This document shows positions 41,767 through 52,415 of a stretch of DNA of 64,000 nucleotides, piece after piece. The DNA comes from an uncultured Pelagibacteraceae bacterium. Lineage in GTDB: Bacteria > Pseudomonadota > Alphaproteobacteria > Pelagibacterales > Pelagibacteraceae. The stretch covers positions 186,001-250,000 of the forward strand of contig CACJEG010000001.1 in NCBI GenBank assembly GCA_902592375.1, in the 5' to 3' direction. Below the pieces are notes generated by a model. The model did not search any database and was not told the origin of the DNA. It worked only from the letters and a program-made list of their open reading frames with translations. Both the position numbers and the translations under genes were made by a program. The stretch's first letter is position 1. Every line of letters starts with the position of its first letter.

Positions 41767-44759
41767 GATCTAACCCTTTCACCTTTCGGGTCTACATAAT
41801 GTGATGAAACTATCTCAACTGGTATTACTTTGTTTTTAAGTGGCGACATTGCAAAAAGCTTTTGACCGATCATATTTTTTCCATCTTTCAAAATTGCCAA
41901 AGAAAAAGGATTATCATATTCAACACTCCAACAAGATGCAGAAATATGACCTAATTTTGGGTTTGGTAACGGTGCTTTATCATCTTTAACTAAGTGAGAG
42001 CCTTCAGGTATGCTTGTTTGTTTATCTAATGGAACTACGCCCACTATTCTTTGTCTATCCTCAGCTATAAATGCAGATCTTTGTAATGATCTTTTTCCAA
42101 TAAAATCTTTCTTTTTACTAACTAGACCTTCTAAGGCGTTGTCGAATGGAATAGTTCTACCATCAAGTTCTGATCCAGCAACATGTCCCATTTCAATTCT
42201 AAGAGTCGATAATGCTTCTGTTCCATATGGTTGAATTTTAAATTCTTCACCAATTTCCATTATTTTTTCCCACATAAAATTTCCATAATCAGACTCAACA
42301 TTTACTTCATAAGCAAGCTCACCTGAAAACGAAATTCTAAATATTCTTGCTTTAACACCAAATAAATCTCCCTCCATGTAGCCCATAAAAGGTAAGCCTT
42401 CATTTGATACATCAGAATTTGGAAATAATTTTTGCAATAAATCTCTAGATTTAGGTCCAGCAATAGCTGCTCCAGCCCACTGTTCTGTAGTTGAAACTAC
42501 GTTAACATTTAATTCAGGCCAAACTAGTTGCAAATAATATTCTAAATGAGAAAGAACGTTTGCCGCCTGAGCTGTAGTAGTGGTCATATGATAATGATTT
42601 TCTGAAATTCTTGTAGTTGTTCCGTCATCCATAACAATTCCATCTTCTCTTAACATTACACCGTATCTAGCTTTACCAACTGGTAGCTTCAACCATGCAT
42701 TTGTATAAACCCTATTCAATAACTCTGCTGCATCTGGTCCTTTAATATCTATTTTTCCTAAAGTTGTTACGTCACAAACTCCTACATTTGTTCTCACATT
42801 TTTTGCTTCTCTTTTTGATCCCTCAAATAAATTTTCATTTCCTCTTTTATAATATCTTGGTCTTAACCAAACCCCTGCATCAACAAAAACTGCATTATTT
42901 TTTTCATGCCATGAATGCATTGGAGATTTTCTTGTTGGTTTTGAATGTTTTCCAACCTCTCTTCCTACTATTGCTCCAATAGAAACTGGAGTATATGGAG
43001 GTCTAAAAGTTGTATGACCTACTGCAGGGACAACTTTATTTTCAATTTCGGATACTAATTGTAATCCATTTAAATTACTTGTTTTTCCTTGGTCTGTTGC
43101 CATTCCTAGAGTGGTATATCTTTTAACGTGTTCAATTGATCGATACCCTTCTCTTAAAGCTATTTCTACATCAGATACCGCAACATCGTTTTGAAAATCT
43201 AAAAATCTTTTATAATTTTTACCTTTTGGCAATGGAACACACCAAAACTTATCATGCTGAGAAGATTTCTTTTCAACAACATTTGGAATAGCTACCTTAT
43301 TATCATTTTCAGTAATTTTTTTTGATAATTCACTTCCTGCTGTAAATGAAGTTTTTAAAGTTTCCTCTAGTGAAAATACTCCATTAGCTGCACCTAAAGT
43401 GATTTCATTTTGTTTTGATTGTCCTGGAACAAATGCATCAATTTCCTCTTTAAACTTTGTTTTATTTCCTGATTGTGAAGCTAAATGAATAGTTGGTGTC
43501 CAAAAACCTGAAACACAAATACAATCACATTGAATATTTTCTATTTTACCAAGTTGTTTTTTATCTTCAGAAATACTTGCAATATCTGCAGATTTTACTT
43601 TTTTGTATCCTTGTGCTGCAACCACAACATATGAATTTTTAATGTTAATTCCTAAATTTTTTGCTTCATCAATTATTTCTGACTCAGGATTTTTTCTTGA
43701 ATCTAAAACAACTGGATCTACTCCGTGTTTTTTAAATTCAATTGCTGTTTCATATCCACTGTCATTATTTGTAAACACCAGTGGTTTTCTTCCAACTAAA
43801 ACACCATATACTTTTAGATATTCTTTAGCGGCTGAAGAGAGCATAACTCCTGGTGTATCATTATTTCCAAAAACTATCGGTCTTTCAATTGATCCAGAGG
43901 AAATCAAAACTTCTTTTGCACGAATGTACCATAACCTTTTGTTAGGGTGATATTTTTTAGTTGATGGCAAATGATCACTAACTTTTTCTGACATCACAAG
44001 CATGTTGTGATCATAGTATCCAAAAATTTGAGATCTATTTTTTACAACAACATTTGGCATTGTTTTTAGTTCTGCAATTATTCCCTCGGCCCAATCTTTT
44101 CCTGATTGATTTCCAATATTGACATCACTAGTTAATAAAGATCCACCAAATCTTGGTTTATCTTCAGCTAAAATTACTTTAGCTCCATTTTTTGCTGCAG
44201 CATACGCACCTGCTAATCCCGAAGGTCCTGAACCTGCAATTAATAAATCGCAATATTCGTATTTATGTTCATACCTTTCTTTGTCATGTTTAGTTGAAGC
44301 TACACCTAAACCAGCTGCTTTTCTTATAAAAGGCTCATAAATTCGATACCAAAAACTTTTTGGCCACATAAAAGTTTTGTAATAAAAACCTGCTGGTAAA
44401 AAAATTTTTAAAAAATTATTAATTGCACCTATGTCAAAATTAACACTTGGCCAACAATTAACACTTTTAGCTTCTAAACCGTCAAACAACTCCTGTTCTG
44501 TAGCTTTTATATTTGGCTCTGTTTCACCATTTCTATAAAGTTGAACAACTGCATAAGGTTCATCTACACCTGCTCCAAAGAAACCTCTGGGTCTGTGATA
44601 TTTAAAACTTCTTCCTACTAAATGAACTCCATTTGCTAATAAAGCTGAAGCTAATGTGTCACCTTCATAACCAAAGTAAGTTTTTCCATTAAATTTAAAA
44701 GATAATTTTTTATCTCTATTTATTAACCCGCCATTTTCAATTCTAAAAGCTTGAGTCAT
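41763..44759 (-). CDS. soxA: Sarcosine oxidase alpha subunit
   Basis: This 998-residue subunit binds NAD and folate. It has an N-terminal 2Fe-2S ferredoxin-like fold without cluster cysteines ([24 protein letters not shown]), a FAD/NAD fold ([21 protein letters not shown], about 172-192) and a C-terminal GcvT THF-binding domain from about residue 610. The tetramer oxidises sarcosine to glycine with O2, making methylene-THF and H2O2. It overlaps soxD by one base (TAATG) and soxG by four. Length is normal. Confidence 0.93.
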   Translation of the reverse strand: MTQAFRIENGGLINRDKKLSFKFNGKTYFGYEGDTLASALLANGVHLVGRSFKYHRPRGFFGAGVDEPYAVVQLYRNGETEPNIKATEQELFDGLEAKSVNCWPSVNFDIGAINNFLKIFLPAGFYYKTFMWPKSFWYRIYEPFIRKAAGLGVASTKHDKERYEHKYEYCDLLIAGSGPSGLAGAYAAAKNGAKVILAEDKPRFGGSLLTSDVNIGNQSGKDWAEGIIAELKTMPNVVVKNRSQIFGYYDHNMLVMSEKVSDHLPSTKKYHPNKRLWYIRAKEVLISSGSIERPIVFGNNDTPGVMLSSAAKEYLKVYGVLVGRKPLVFTNNDSGYETAIEFKKHGVDPVVLDSRKNPESEIIDEAKNLGINIKNSYVVVAAQGYKKVKSADIASISEDKKQLGKIENIQCDCICVSGFWTPTIHLASQSGNKTKFKEEIDAFVPGQSKQNEITLGAANGVFSLEETLKTSFTAGSELSKKITENDNKVAIPNVVEKKSSQHDKFWCVPLPKGKNYKRFLDFQNDVAVSDVEIALREGYRSIEHVKRYTTLGMATDQGKTSNLNGLQLVSEIENKVVPAVGHTTFRPPYTPVSIGAIVGREVGKHSKPTRKSPMHSWHEKNNAVFVDAGVWLRPRYYKRGNENLFEGSKREAKNVRTNVGVCDVTTLGKIDIKGPDAAELLNRVYTNAWLKLPVGKARYGVMLREDGIVMDDGTTTRISENHYHMTTTTAQAANVLSHLEYYLQLVWPELNVNVVSTTEQWAGAAIAGPKSRDLLQKLFPNSDVSNEGLPFMGYMEGDLFGVKARIFRISFSGELAYEVNVESDYGNFMWEKIMEIGEEFKIQPYGTEALSTLRIEMGHVAGSELDGRTIPFDNALEGLVSKKKDFIGKRSLQRSAFIAEDRQRIVGVVPLDKQTSIPEGSHLVKDDKAPLPNPKLGHISASCWSVEYDNPFSLAILKDGKNMIGQKLFAMSPLKNKVIPVEIVSSHYVDPKGERVRS

Positions 44760-45028
44760 TAAGCAACTTCCTCATCAGCTTTGAAGGTTCTGAAAATTTC
44801 ATGAGTTGCGGTATCTCTCTCAACCTTTATCCATTGTCTACATCCAGAAATATGTTGCCATAGCTCTAAATGCTTTCCTCTTAAACTTTTTCTATTGTAA
44901 ACAAAATTATCCCATTCTTGATCAGAAACTTCTTTATTAAGTTCTGGTCTTTTAACACTTGCATCGCCACCATATGAAAATTCATTTTGAGATCTCATTC
45001 CACAGTGTGGGCAATTTATGTAAAGCAT
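44759..45028 (-). CDS. soxD: Sarcosine oxidase delta subunit
   Basis: This 89-residue zinc-binding subunit begins MLYINCPHCGMRSQNEFSYGG with C6 and C9, and further ligands are in HISGCRQW (about 60-67). GDASVKRPE and NRKSLRGKHLELWQH are strongly typical. It stabilises the SoxABDG complex. It starts directly after the soxB stop and overlaps soxA by one base. Confidence 0.93.
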   Translation of the reverse strand: MLYINCPHCGMRSQNEFSYGGDASVKRPELNKEVSDQEWDNFVYNRKSLRGKHLELWQHISGCRQWIKVERDTATHEIFRTFKADEEVA

Positions 45029-46288
45029 TTACGATATCCAGGTTTTTGTTCCAAGTCCCTTTTCATCAATAAGATGGCCAGTATTAAATCTATTTAAGCT
45101 ATAGCCAGCATTTAATTCATGCACTCTATCTTGAGCAATAGTATGAGCAAATGTCCAACCCGATGCAGGTGTAGCTTTAAATCCTCCATAGCACCATCCA
45201 CAATTCAAATACAAACCATCAATGTGTGTTTTATCGATAATAGGTGAACCATCCATTGACATATCCATAATACCACCCCACGTTCTAAGCATTTTTAATT
45301 TACTCAAAAATGGCATCATGGCTATACCTTCAGTTAATACATGTTGCAATGTTGGTAAGTTTCCTCTTTGAGCATAACTATTATAACCATCAAGATCACC
45401 GCCCATTACCATCTCACCTTTGTCAGATTGACTTACATAAAAGTGTCCTGCACCAAACGTAACTACATTATCTAAAACTGGTTTAACTGGCTCAGAAACA
45501 CATGCTTGAAGTAAATGAGTTTCAATTGGTAATGTCATATTTAATTTTTCTGCTAAAATATTTGTGCTACCCGCAACGCAAATACCAACTTTTTTTGCTT
45601 TGATATTTCCTCGTGAAGTTCTTATTCCCTTTATTTTTCCAGCGGAAACATCGAAACCTATCACCTCACAATTTTGAATTATATCTACCCCCATGGAGTC
45701 TGCCTGACGTGCATAACCCCATGCAACAGCATCATGTCTTGCTGTGCCTGCACTTGGTTGCATCAAGCCACCAAAAATTGGAAATCTTACATTTTCAGAA
45801 AAATCAGCCATTGGAATAATTTCTTTAACTTGCTCTCTATTTAAAAGAACAGCATCTATTCCATTTAATCTCATAGAATTTCCTCTTCTCGCGTATGCAT
45901 TCATTTGTGCATCAGAATGCGCAAGATTAATTATTCCTCTTGGAGAAAACATTACATTGTAATTCAGATCCTGACTCATCTTTCTCCATAAATCCATTCC
46001 AAACTCACTGAACAAACCATTTTCGTCATGCATGTAATTGGATCTAATAATTGTAGTATTACGCCCTACGTTTCCACCACCGATCCATCCTTTTTCTATA
46101 ATTGCAACATTTGTAATATTATGTTCTTTAGCAAGATAATAAGCTGTAGCTAAACCATGGCCTCCACCACCTATAATTACAACATCATATTCCTCTTTAG
46201 GTGTTGGATCTTTCCAAGCCAAATCCCAATTTTCATGGTTTGAAAAAGCGTTTTTAACAAGGTTAAATATAGAATATTTTTGCATCAA
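45029..46288 (-). CDS. soxB: Sarcosine oxidase beta subunit
   Basis: This 419-residue subunit carries FAD and shares the covalent FMN with SoxA. The nucleotide fold is VVIIGGGGHGLATAYYLA (about 35-52). SAGTARHDAVAWGYAR (about 177-192) contains the histidine that holds FMN in this family. GWCYGGFKATPASGW near residue 375 closes the active site. It is first in the sox operon and faces formate-THF ligase across 126 bases, so both folate pathways share a divergent promoter region. Confidence 0.94.
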   Translation of the reverse strand: MMQKYSIFNLVKNAFSNHENWDLAWKDPTPKEEYDVVIIGGGGHGLATAYYLAKEHNITNVAIIEKGWIGGGNVGRNTTIIRSNYMHDENGLFSEFGMDLWRKMSQDLNYNVMFSPRGIINLAHSDAQMNAYARRGNSMRLNGIDAVLLNREQVKEIIPMADFSENVRFPIFGGLMQPSAGTARHDAVAWGYARQADSMGVDIIQNCEVIGFDVSAGKIKGIRTSRGNIKAKKVGICVAGSTNILAEKLNMTLPIETHLLQACVSEPVKPVLDNVVTFGAGHFYVSQSDKGEMVMGGDLDGYNSYAQRGNLPTLQHVLTEGIAMMPFLSKLKMLRTWGGIMDMSMDGSPIIDKTHIDGLYLNCGWCYGGFKATPASGWTFAHTIAQDRVHELNAGYSLNRFNTGHLIDEKGLGTKTWIS

Positions 46289-46414
46289 CTAATTTTATAA
46301 CAATCAATTTAAATAGTGCTTATTTTTTTTATATATATTTTTTAGAAGTTTCCAAATATCTCAAAAAAGGATAAGAAGTCACAGATAAAAAAGTTTTAAT
46401 TTATTTGATTATTT

Positions 46415-48097
46415 ATGGCCGAAGTAAAATCTGACATTCAAATAGCTCGAGAAGCTAAGATGCAACCAATAAAAGATATTCTTTCTAAAGTTGGAGTACC
46501 AGATGAAAATTTTGCTTTTAGTCCAATGGGTAGACACATAGCCAAAATTAATTTGGAATATTTAAGTACTCTTAAAGAGGAGAATGGCAAATTAATTTTA
46601 GTTACTGCAATTACTCCTACTCCAGCTGGTGAGGGTAAAACTACAACCTCTGTTGGTTTAAATGACGGTTTAAATAAAATTGGAAAAAAATCTATTGTTT
46701 GTCTAAGAGAACCAAGTCTTGGTCCATCATTTGGAATGAAGGGTGGAGCCGCTGGTGGTGGTTATGCCCAAGTAGTACCAATGGAACAAATCAATCTTCA
46801 TTTTACAGGTGACTTTCATGCTATTACATCTGCTCATAATTTATTATCTGCATTAATTGATAATCATATCTATTGGGGCAACAAACTTAACATTGATGTT
46901 AGACGAGTCGTTTGGAGAAGGGTAATGGATATGAATGATAGATCGTTAAGATCTATTATTGTTGATCTAGGAGGAGTAGCTAATGGTTACCCAAGGCAAG
47001 ATAGTTTCGATATTACAGTTGCATCTGAGCTTATGGCTATTTTTTGTTTAGCAACAGACTTAAAAGATTTAGAAAACAGAATAGGAAATATTACAATTGG
47101 TTATACTAGAGATAAGCAAGCAATTTATGCAAAAGATTTAAATGCACAAGGTCCGATGACTGTTTTGCTTAAGGAAGCAATAAGACCTAATGTAACTCAA
47201 ACTCTAGAAAACAATCCTGCAATAATTCATGGTGGCCCTTTTGCAAATATTGCTCATGGATGTAATTCAGTTATTGCAACTAAAGCTGGACTTAAATTAG
47301 CTGACTACGTTGTAACAGAGGCAGGATTCGGAGCTGATTTGGGAGCTGAAAAATTTCTGGATATTAAGTGTAGAAAATCTGGTCTAAAACCAGATTGTGT
47401 TGTCATTGTTGCAACTATAAGAGCACTGAAAATGCATGGTGGAGTTGCTAAAGAAGATTTAAAAAAAGAAAATGTATCAGCACTTAAAGAAGGAATGGTA
47501 AATTTACGTAGACATATTAATAATATTAGAAAATTTGGATTACCTGTTACTGTTGCAGTTAATCATTTTATTACTGATACTGAAGATGAAATGAAAACCT
47601 TGTTAGATTTTTGTGAAACGCAAGGAGTTAAAGCCTCTAAATGTACTCATTGGTCAAATGGAAGTGAAGGAACTATTGAACTGGCTAAAAATGTTGCAGA
47701 AATTTGTGAAGATAAAAAAGATACATTTAAATTTTTATATGAGGATGATCTTCCGTTATTCAAAAAAATAGAAAAAATTGCACAAGAAATTTATAGCGCA
47801 TCTGAAGTGGTAGCTGATACAAAAGTGAGACAGCAATTAAAAGATTTTGAGGAAAAGGGTTATGGCAAGCTACCTGTTTGTATTGCAAAAACACAATATA
47901 GTTTTTCAACAGATCCAAATTTAAAAGGTGCTCCCACAGGTCATGTTTTGCCTGTAAGAGAAGTAAGACTTTCTTCTGGTGCTGAATTTATAGTTGTTGT
48001 GTGTGGAGAAATTATGACAATGCCTGGACTTCCAAGAGTTCCTGCAGCCGACTCTATAAAATTAAATGACAAAGGTGAAATAGAAGGTTTATTCTAA
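46415..48097 (+). CDS. fhs: Formate-tetrahydrofolate ligase
   Basis: This 560-residue enzyme interconverts formate plus THF plus ATP with 10-formyl-THF. The P-loop-like [16 protein letters not shown] is at about 67-82; [24 protein letters not shown] (about 97-120) and [13 protein letters not shown] (about 300-312) are further signatures. Running in reverse it can recover ATP from methyl-group oxidation, which suits a neighbourhood that produces methylene-THF. It is divergent from soxB and its last nine bases overlap the convergent amidotransferase gene. Confidence 0.94.
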   Translation: MAEVKSDIQIAREAKMQPIKDILSKVGVPDENFAFSPMGRHIAKINLEYLSTLKEENGKLILVTAITPTPAGEGKTTTSVGLNDGLNKIGKKSIVCLREPSLGPSFGMKGGAAGGGYAQVVPMEQINLHFTGDFHAITSAHNLLSALIDNHIYWGNKLNIDVRRVVWRRVMDMNDRSLRSIIVDLGGVANGYPRQDSFDITVASELMAIFCLATDLKDLENRIGNITIGYTRDKQAIYAKDLNAQGPMTVLLKEAIRPNVTQTLENNPAIIHGGPFANIAHGCNSVIATKAGLKLADYVVTEAGFGADLGAEKFLDIKCRKSGLKPDCVVIVATIRALKMHGGVAKEDLKKENVSALKEGMVNLRRHINNIRKFGLPVTVAVNHFITDTEDEMKTLLDFCETQGVKASKCTHWSNGSEGTIELAKNVAEICEDKKDTFKFLYEDDLPLFKKIEKIAQEIYSASEVVADTKVRQQLKDFEEKGYGKLPVCIAKTQYSFSTDPNLKGAPTGHVLPVREVRLSSGAEFIVVVCGEIMTMPGLPRVPAADSIKLNDKGEIEGLF

Positions 48098-48877
48098 ATT
48101 TAAGTAGTTTAACCAATTCTCTAATTCTCTCATTCTGGAAACTTTATCTAATTTATTATTCTCAATTTCTATGTGTTTGATGTGATTATCTATTTCATTC
48201 TCATCTTTAAAAGCCCCTTTTTCTAAAAGTCTTTTTTTTCTGAAAATAATCAAATTGATCATTTTATTATAAGTAATCTCAGGGTGGTATTGAAGACCCC
48301 ATATATTACAGTTACCAACTTTGAAATTTATTCCTTGAACGTTATTTATTGAGTTTGAGGCTAATAAAATTGAATTTTCTGGCATTGTTACGACTTCATC
48401 AAAATTAAATGCTGGTGTATTAAATTTTTGATCTTTATTTTTATAAAGTGGATGATTTAAACCAATTTCATTAATTTCTATATTTGAGGCAATCCCTCTA
48501 TGAGATCCTTTTGTTGCTTTTTTTACCTCTCCTCCTGCTGCAGTCACAGCTACTTGCATGCCCCAACAAATTGCTAGAATTTTTTTAATTTTTTTCTGAC
48601 ACTCTTTCATAAATTCAATTTGTCTTTTTATTTCTGGAGTATTGTTATAAATATTTAAGCTACTTCCGCCCCAAATAAGGCCATCATAGCTTTCAAGTGA
48701 ATCAATATTTTTGTCAATATTTTCATCTGAGGAAGGATTAATCACGTGAGTTTCTAATTTATCTGTGAAATAAGCTAAACTATCTTTAAGGCTTTCTGTA
48801 TGTGTTTGAATTCCCGCCTCAGAAAAACTTTGATTTTCTTCTCGTAAGTTTCCTTCTACTATCAATATTTTTTTCAT
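48089..48877 (-). CDS. Class I glutamine amidotransferase-like protein
   Basis: This 262-residue cytoplasmic protein has the class I triad: nucleophile C104 in AICWGMQVA and the His-Glu pair in QYHPEITYN (near residue 200). KGSHRGIAS near residue 125 is typical of the GuaA-C-like stand-alone group. It likely hydrolyses a gamma-glutamyl amide. It is coupled to the iron-type alcohol dehydrogenase by a one-base overlap (TAATG). Nearby GmaS makes a gamma-glutamyl compound, but a functional link is speculative. The natural substrate is unknown. Confidence 0.75.
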   Translation of the reverse strand: MKKILIVEGNLREENQSFSEAGIQTHTESLKDSLAYFTDKLETHVINPSSDENIDKNIDSLESYDGLIWGGSSLNIYNNTPEIKRQIEFMKECQKKIKKILAICWGMQVAVTAAGGEVKKATKGSHRGIASNIEINEIGLNHPLYKNKDQKFNTPAFNFDEVVTMPENSILLASNSINNVQGINFKVGNCNIWGLQYHPEITYNKMINLIIFRKKRLLEKGAFKDENEIDNHIKHIEIENNKLDKVSRMRELENWLNYLNLE

Positions 48878-50034
48878 TAAAATAATTCTCCAGAAATACT
48901 TTTTATATACATTTCTTTTAGATCATTTTGACTTAATTTTTTAGGATTTCCTCCTGTAGATGGGTCTTCAAATGCCATTAAGGAAAGTTCATCTAGATCA
49001 ATATTATTACAATCCATTACATCCGACAATTTGTGTGGAATATTTAAATTTTGTCTTAATTCCAAAATCCAATTTAAAAAACTATCAAAATTTTTATTTA
49101 AATTAAGATAATCACAAATCGATATTATTTTATTTTCAATTGAGTGTTTATTAAATGTCAAAACATAAGGCATAAATATTGCATTTGATAAGCCATGGTG
49201 AACATTGAATTTACCATTTACAGGGTGGCTCAATGAGTGAATTGCCCCCAGTCCCTTCTGAAATGCAGTCGAGCCCATTGAAGCAGCAGAAAGTAAATCC
49301 ATTCTAGCCTTAACATCTTTTCCATTTGTGAATGCTTTAATTAATGAATTTTTAATTAGTTTCATTCCTTCTATTGCCATACCATCAGCCATTGGATGAT
49401 ATCCTGGTGCACAAAACGCTTCTAAATTATGTGCAAGTGCATCCATTCCGGTCGCTGCTGTTAATCTTGGAGATAAATCTAATGTAAGTAAAGGATCTAA
49501 AATCACAATCGAAGGTAACATTTTTGGGTGAAAAATAATTTTTTTTGCACCTGTTTCTTTATTTATTATCGCAGATGCTCTACCAGTTTCGGATCCTGTT
49601 CCTGCGGTGGTTGGAACTGCAATGATTTTTGAAATTTTAGAACTATCAGCTCTTGTCCAGTAATCACTAATATCTTCAAAATCCCATAACGGTCGAGATT
49701 GATTAGACATAAATGCTATAGCTTTTCCAACATCTAAACCACTTCCGCCTCCTAAAGCTATTACACCATCACAATTTGAGGTATTATAAACTTTAACGCC
49801 TTCTTCCACATTTTCTCCAATTGGATTTCCCGTAAAGTTAGAAAAAGTAGCTAAATTTTGAAAACTTTTTTTTAGTCTTAATATTATATTTTTTATTAAA
49901 TCTAAGTTAATTAAATCTTTGTCTGTTACAAATAATGGATTTGAAATATTTAACTCTTTGCAGGCTAAGGATAAATCTTCAATTCTATTTTCTCCTATCC
50001 ACATAGTGGTTGGATAATTCCAATTGATACCCAT
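48877..50034 (-). CDS. Iron-containing alcohol dehydrogenase
   Basis: This 385-residue group III alcohol dehydrogenase has GGGSGLDVGKAIAF (about 97-110) for NAD, TTAGTGSETGRAS (about 143-155) and the metal-binding HNLEAF, HSLSHPVNGKFNVHHGLSNA (about 266-285). It reduces or oxidises a small aldehyde or alcohol. Coupling to the amidotransferase gene suggests one pathway, for example an amino-aldehyde or formaldehyde-related step, but the substrate is not known. It is divergent from tmm across 77 bases. Confidence 0.85.
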   Translation of the reverse strand: MGINWNYPTTMWIGENRIEDLSLACKELNISNPLFVTDKDLINLDLIKNIILRLKKSFQNLATFSNFTGNPIGENVEEGVKVYNTSNCDGVIALGGGSGLDVGKAIAFMSNQSRPLWDFEDISDYWTRADSSKISKIIAVPTTAGTGSETGRASAIINKETGAKKIIFHPKMLPSIVILDPLLTLDLSPRLTAATGMDALAHNLEAFCAPGYHPMADGMAIEGMKLIKNSLIKAFTNGKDVKARMDLLSAASMGSTAFQKGLGAIHSLSHPVNGKFNVHHGLSNAIFMPYVLTFNKHSIENKIISICDYLNLNKNFDSFLNWILELRQNLNIPHKLSDVMDCNNIDLDELSLMAFEDPSTGGNPKKLSQNDLKEMYIKSISGELF

Positions 50035-50111
50035 AACAAAATATAATTTTATTTTTTTTAAAATTGTTAGTAAGATATATTTATAAATTTATTAATGATA
50101 GGAAAAATTCT

Positions 50112-51443
50112 ATGTCAAAAGTAGCAATCATAGGCGCTGGTCCATGTGGACTTTCAATTTTAAGAGCATTTGAGCATTTAGAAAATAAAGGAGAAAAAAT
50201 TCCAGAAATAGTTTGCTTTGAAAAACAAGAAAGTTGGGGTGGTTTATGGAACTACAACTGGAGAACTGGTTCAGATCAATACGGAGATCCTGTGCCTAAC
50301 AGTATGTACAGATACTTATGGTCTAATGGACCTAAAGAGTGTTTAGAATTTGCTGATTATTCTTTTGATGAACATTTTGGAAAACCAATTCCCTCTTTCC
50401 CTCCAAGAGAGGTGCTGCAAGATTATATTTTAGGAAGAGTGAGCAAAGGAAATATAAAAAGTAAGATTAAATTTAATACAAGAGTTACAAATACTGTTTA
50501 TAAAAATGATAAGTTTGAAATTAGCTACCAGGACAAAGTAAATAATAAAATTTTAAATGAAACGTTTGATTATGTGGTAGTCTCGACAGGTCATTTTTCC
50601 GTACCTTTTATTCCTGAGTATGAAGGAATGAATTCTTTTCCAGGAAGAATAATGCACTCACATGATTTTAGAGATGCTGAAGAATTTAGAGGAAAAGATG
50701 TAATTGTTTTAGGGAGCAGTTATTCTGCAGAAGATGTGGCTCTACAATGTAATAAGTATGGTGCTAAAAGTGTAACAATCGGTTACAGAAATAACCCAAT
50801 GGGTTTCAAATGGCCAAAAGGTATGAAAGAAGTTCATTACTTAGACAGGTTAGAAGGGAAAAAAGCCATATTTAAAGATGGAACTGAACAAAATGCTGAT
50901 GTAGTTATTTTGTGTACAGGATATTTGCATCATTTCCCATTTTTAGATGAAAGCTTAAAATTAAAAACACATAACAGATTATATCCACCAAAACTTTACA
51001 AAGGAGTTGTGTGGCAAGATAATCATAAACTTTTATATTTAGGTATGCAGGATCAGTTTCACACATTTAACATGTTTGACTGTCAGGGATGGTACGCAAG
51101 AGATGTGATTATGGGTAAAATAAAAATGCCTAGTAATGATGAAATAGATAAAGACATTAATAAGTGGGTTTCAATGGAAGAAAAATTAGAAAATCCTGAT
51201 CAAATGATTGATTTTCAAACGGAGTATACCAAAGAACTTCATGATATGTCCGATTATCCTAAAATTGATTTTGAATTAATTAGGAAACATTTCAAAGAAT
51301 GGGAACATCATAAAGTAGAGGATATTCTAACTTATAGAAATAAATCATTTTCATCTCCTGTGACTGGATCAGTTGCACCAATTCATCATACACCTTGGGA
51401 AAAAGCGATGGATGACTCAATGAAGACTTTTTTAAATAAATAA
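50112..51443 (+). CDS. tmm: Trimethylamine monooxygenase
   Basis: This 443-residue flavin-containing monooxygenase oxidises trimethylamine to TMAO with NADPH and O2. The FAD loop is VAIIGAGPCGLSIL, the NADPH loop VIVLGSSYSAEDVA. The run ECLEFADYSFDEHFGKP, MYRYLWSNGPKE and the end VTGSVAPIHHTPWEKALDD-like stretch match bacterial Tmm very well from memory. I start at 50112, with AGGAA upstream; the frame from 50064 adds 16 residues without support. Its position with tmoXVW and tdm fits. It may also oxidise dimethylsulfide, as reported for Tmm. Confidence 0.9.
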   Translation: MSKVAIIGAGPCGLSILRAFEHLENKGEKIPEIVCFEKQESWGGLWNYNWRTGSDQYGDPVPNSMYRYLWSNGPKECLEFADYSFDEHFGKPIPSFPPREVLQDYILGRVSKGNIKSKIKFNTRVTNTVYKNDKFEISYQDKVNNKILNETFDYVVVSTGHFSVPFIPEYEGMNSFPGRIMHSHDFRDAEEFRGKDVIVLGSSYSAEDVALQCNKYGAKSVTIGYRNNPMGFKWPKGMKEVHYLDRLEGKKAIFKDGTEQNADVVILCTGYLHHFPFLDESLKLKTHNRLYPPKLYKGVVWQDNHKLLYLGMQDQFHTFNMFDCQGWYARDVIMGKIKMPSNDEIDKDINKWVSMEEKLENPDQMIDFQTEYTKELHDMSDYPKIDFELIRKHFKEWEHHKVEDILTYRNKSFSSPVTGSVAPIHHTPWEKAMDDSMKTFLNK

Positions 51444-51446
51444 AAA

Positions 51447-52403
51447 TTAATAATTTATTTTAAGTTTTTTATTTTTAGTAATCGCATCCAAAAGCGCAAT
51501 CATCAATGGGATCTTATTTTTATTTATTATTTTTCTTATATATGGAGCTATTTCATTCGCCAAATCAGCGCCCTCAATAGTGTCATTTTTCATAAATTTA
51601 TTTTTAGCATTTTTAAAAGAAAATCCTTTACCCAAATATTCACCCATTTTACTATTTCTACCTCCAACTGCACTGACATATAAATCACCTAAACCTGCTA
51701 GACCTCTGACAGTTTCTTTTTTACCTTTAAAATGTTGAATTAAATATTCCATTTCATCAAATGATTTTCTAAATAACGCTGAAGAAGTATTATTTCCTTC
51801 ACCCGATCCAATAACCATAGAATAAATATTTTTGATAGCTGAAGAAAATTCTACACCTTTAACATCAGAGGAATATTCTGTTATGTAATAATTTGTTGAA
51901 ATCATATTTCCAATTTTTTTAGCAATACTTATTTTTTTATTTGCGATCACAGTATAACTTTTTATTTTTCTAGCTAATTCTTTGGCTAGACAAGGTCCTT
52001 TTAGGACTGAAATATTAAATTTCGTTTTTCCTAAATTTAATTGCTCAGACATGCTGATTATATTATTATTTTTTAACCTTAGACCTTTTGTTAAAACAAG
52101 AATTAGAGTTTTATTTTTAAGATTTTTCAGGTAATTTCTAATCATATCTATGCCTACTGAACTAACTGCAATTACTATCAAGTCCCATTTTTGATTTAAA
52201 AGTTCAGTATTAAATTTTTTAATGGAAATTTTTTTTGATAAATTAATTTTTAAAGCTGGATGAAACTTTTTTTTATTATTTATTTTTTTTAATAAATTAA
52301 GGTTATATGGTTCAGTTATAGTTACTTTTTGATTATTATCTATTAAAGGCACAGAAAAAGCTGCACCCATTGCCCCAGCTCCAATTATTAAAATTCTTTT
52401 CAT
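51447..52403 (-). CDS. gpsA: Glycerol-3-phosphate dehydrogenase (NAD(P)+)
   Basis: GpsA reduces dihydroxyacetone phosphate to glycerol-3-phosphate for phospholipids. ILIIGAGAMGAAFSVPL (about 4-20) is the nucleotide fold, VLKGPCLAKELA (about 133-144) and FSSAIKNIYSMVIGSGEG (about 186-203) carry active-site residues and the catalytic lysine, and GLAGLGDLYVSA the C-terminal motif. At 318 residues and very lysine-rich it is on the short, divergent side. It is the last gene after tmoW (12 bases), and converges on tmm with a three-base gap. Confidence 0.83.
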   Translation of the reverse strand: MKRILIIGAGAMGAAFSVPLIDNNQKVTITEPYNLNLLKKINNKKKFHPALKINLSKKISIKKFNTELLNQKWDLIVIAVSSVGIDMIRNYLKNLKNKTLILVLTKGLRLKNNNIISMSEQLNLGKTKFNISVLKGPCLAKELARKIKSYTVIANKKISIAKKIGNMISTNYYITEYSSDVKGVEFSSAIKNIYSMVIGSGEGNNTSSALFRKSFDEMEYLIQHFKGKKETVRGLAGLGDLYVSAVGGRNSKMGEYLGKGFSFKNAKNKFMKNDTIEGADLANEIAPYIRKIINKNKIPLMIALLDAITKNKKLKINY

Positions 52404-52415
52404 AATTATTTATGC

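Noticed and set aside
43603-43950. 115-codon plus-strand frame inside soxA
   Set aside because: Antisense shadow of a well-conserved gene; composition is typical of reverse-frame artefacts.
46289-46414. Possible glycine riboswitch between soxB and fhs
   Set aside because: No paired glycine-aptamer-like domains were visible in the 126 bases; the gap only looks like divergent promoters.
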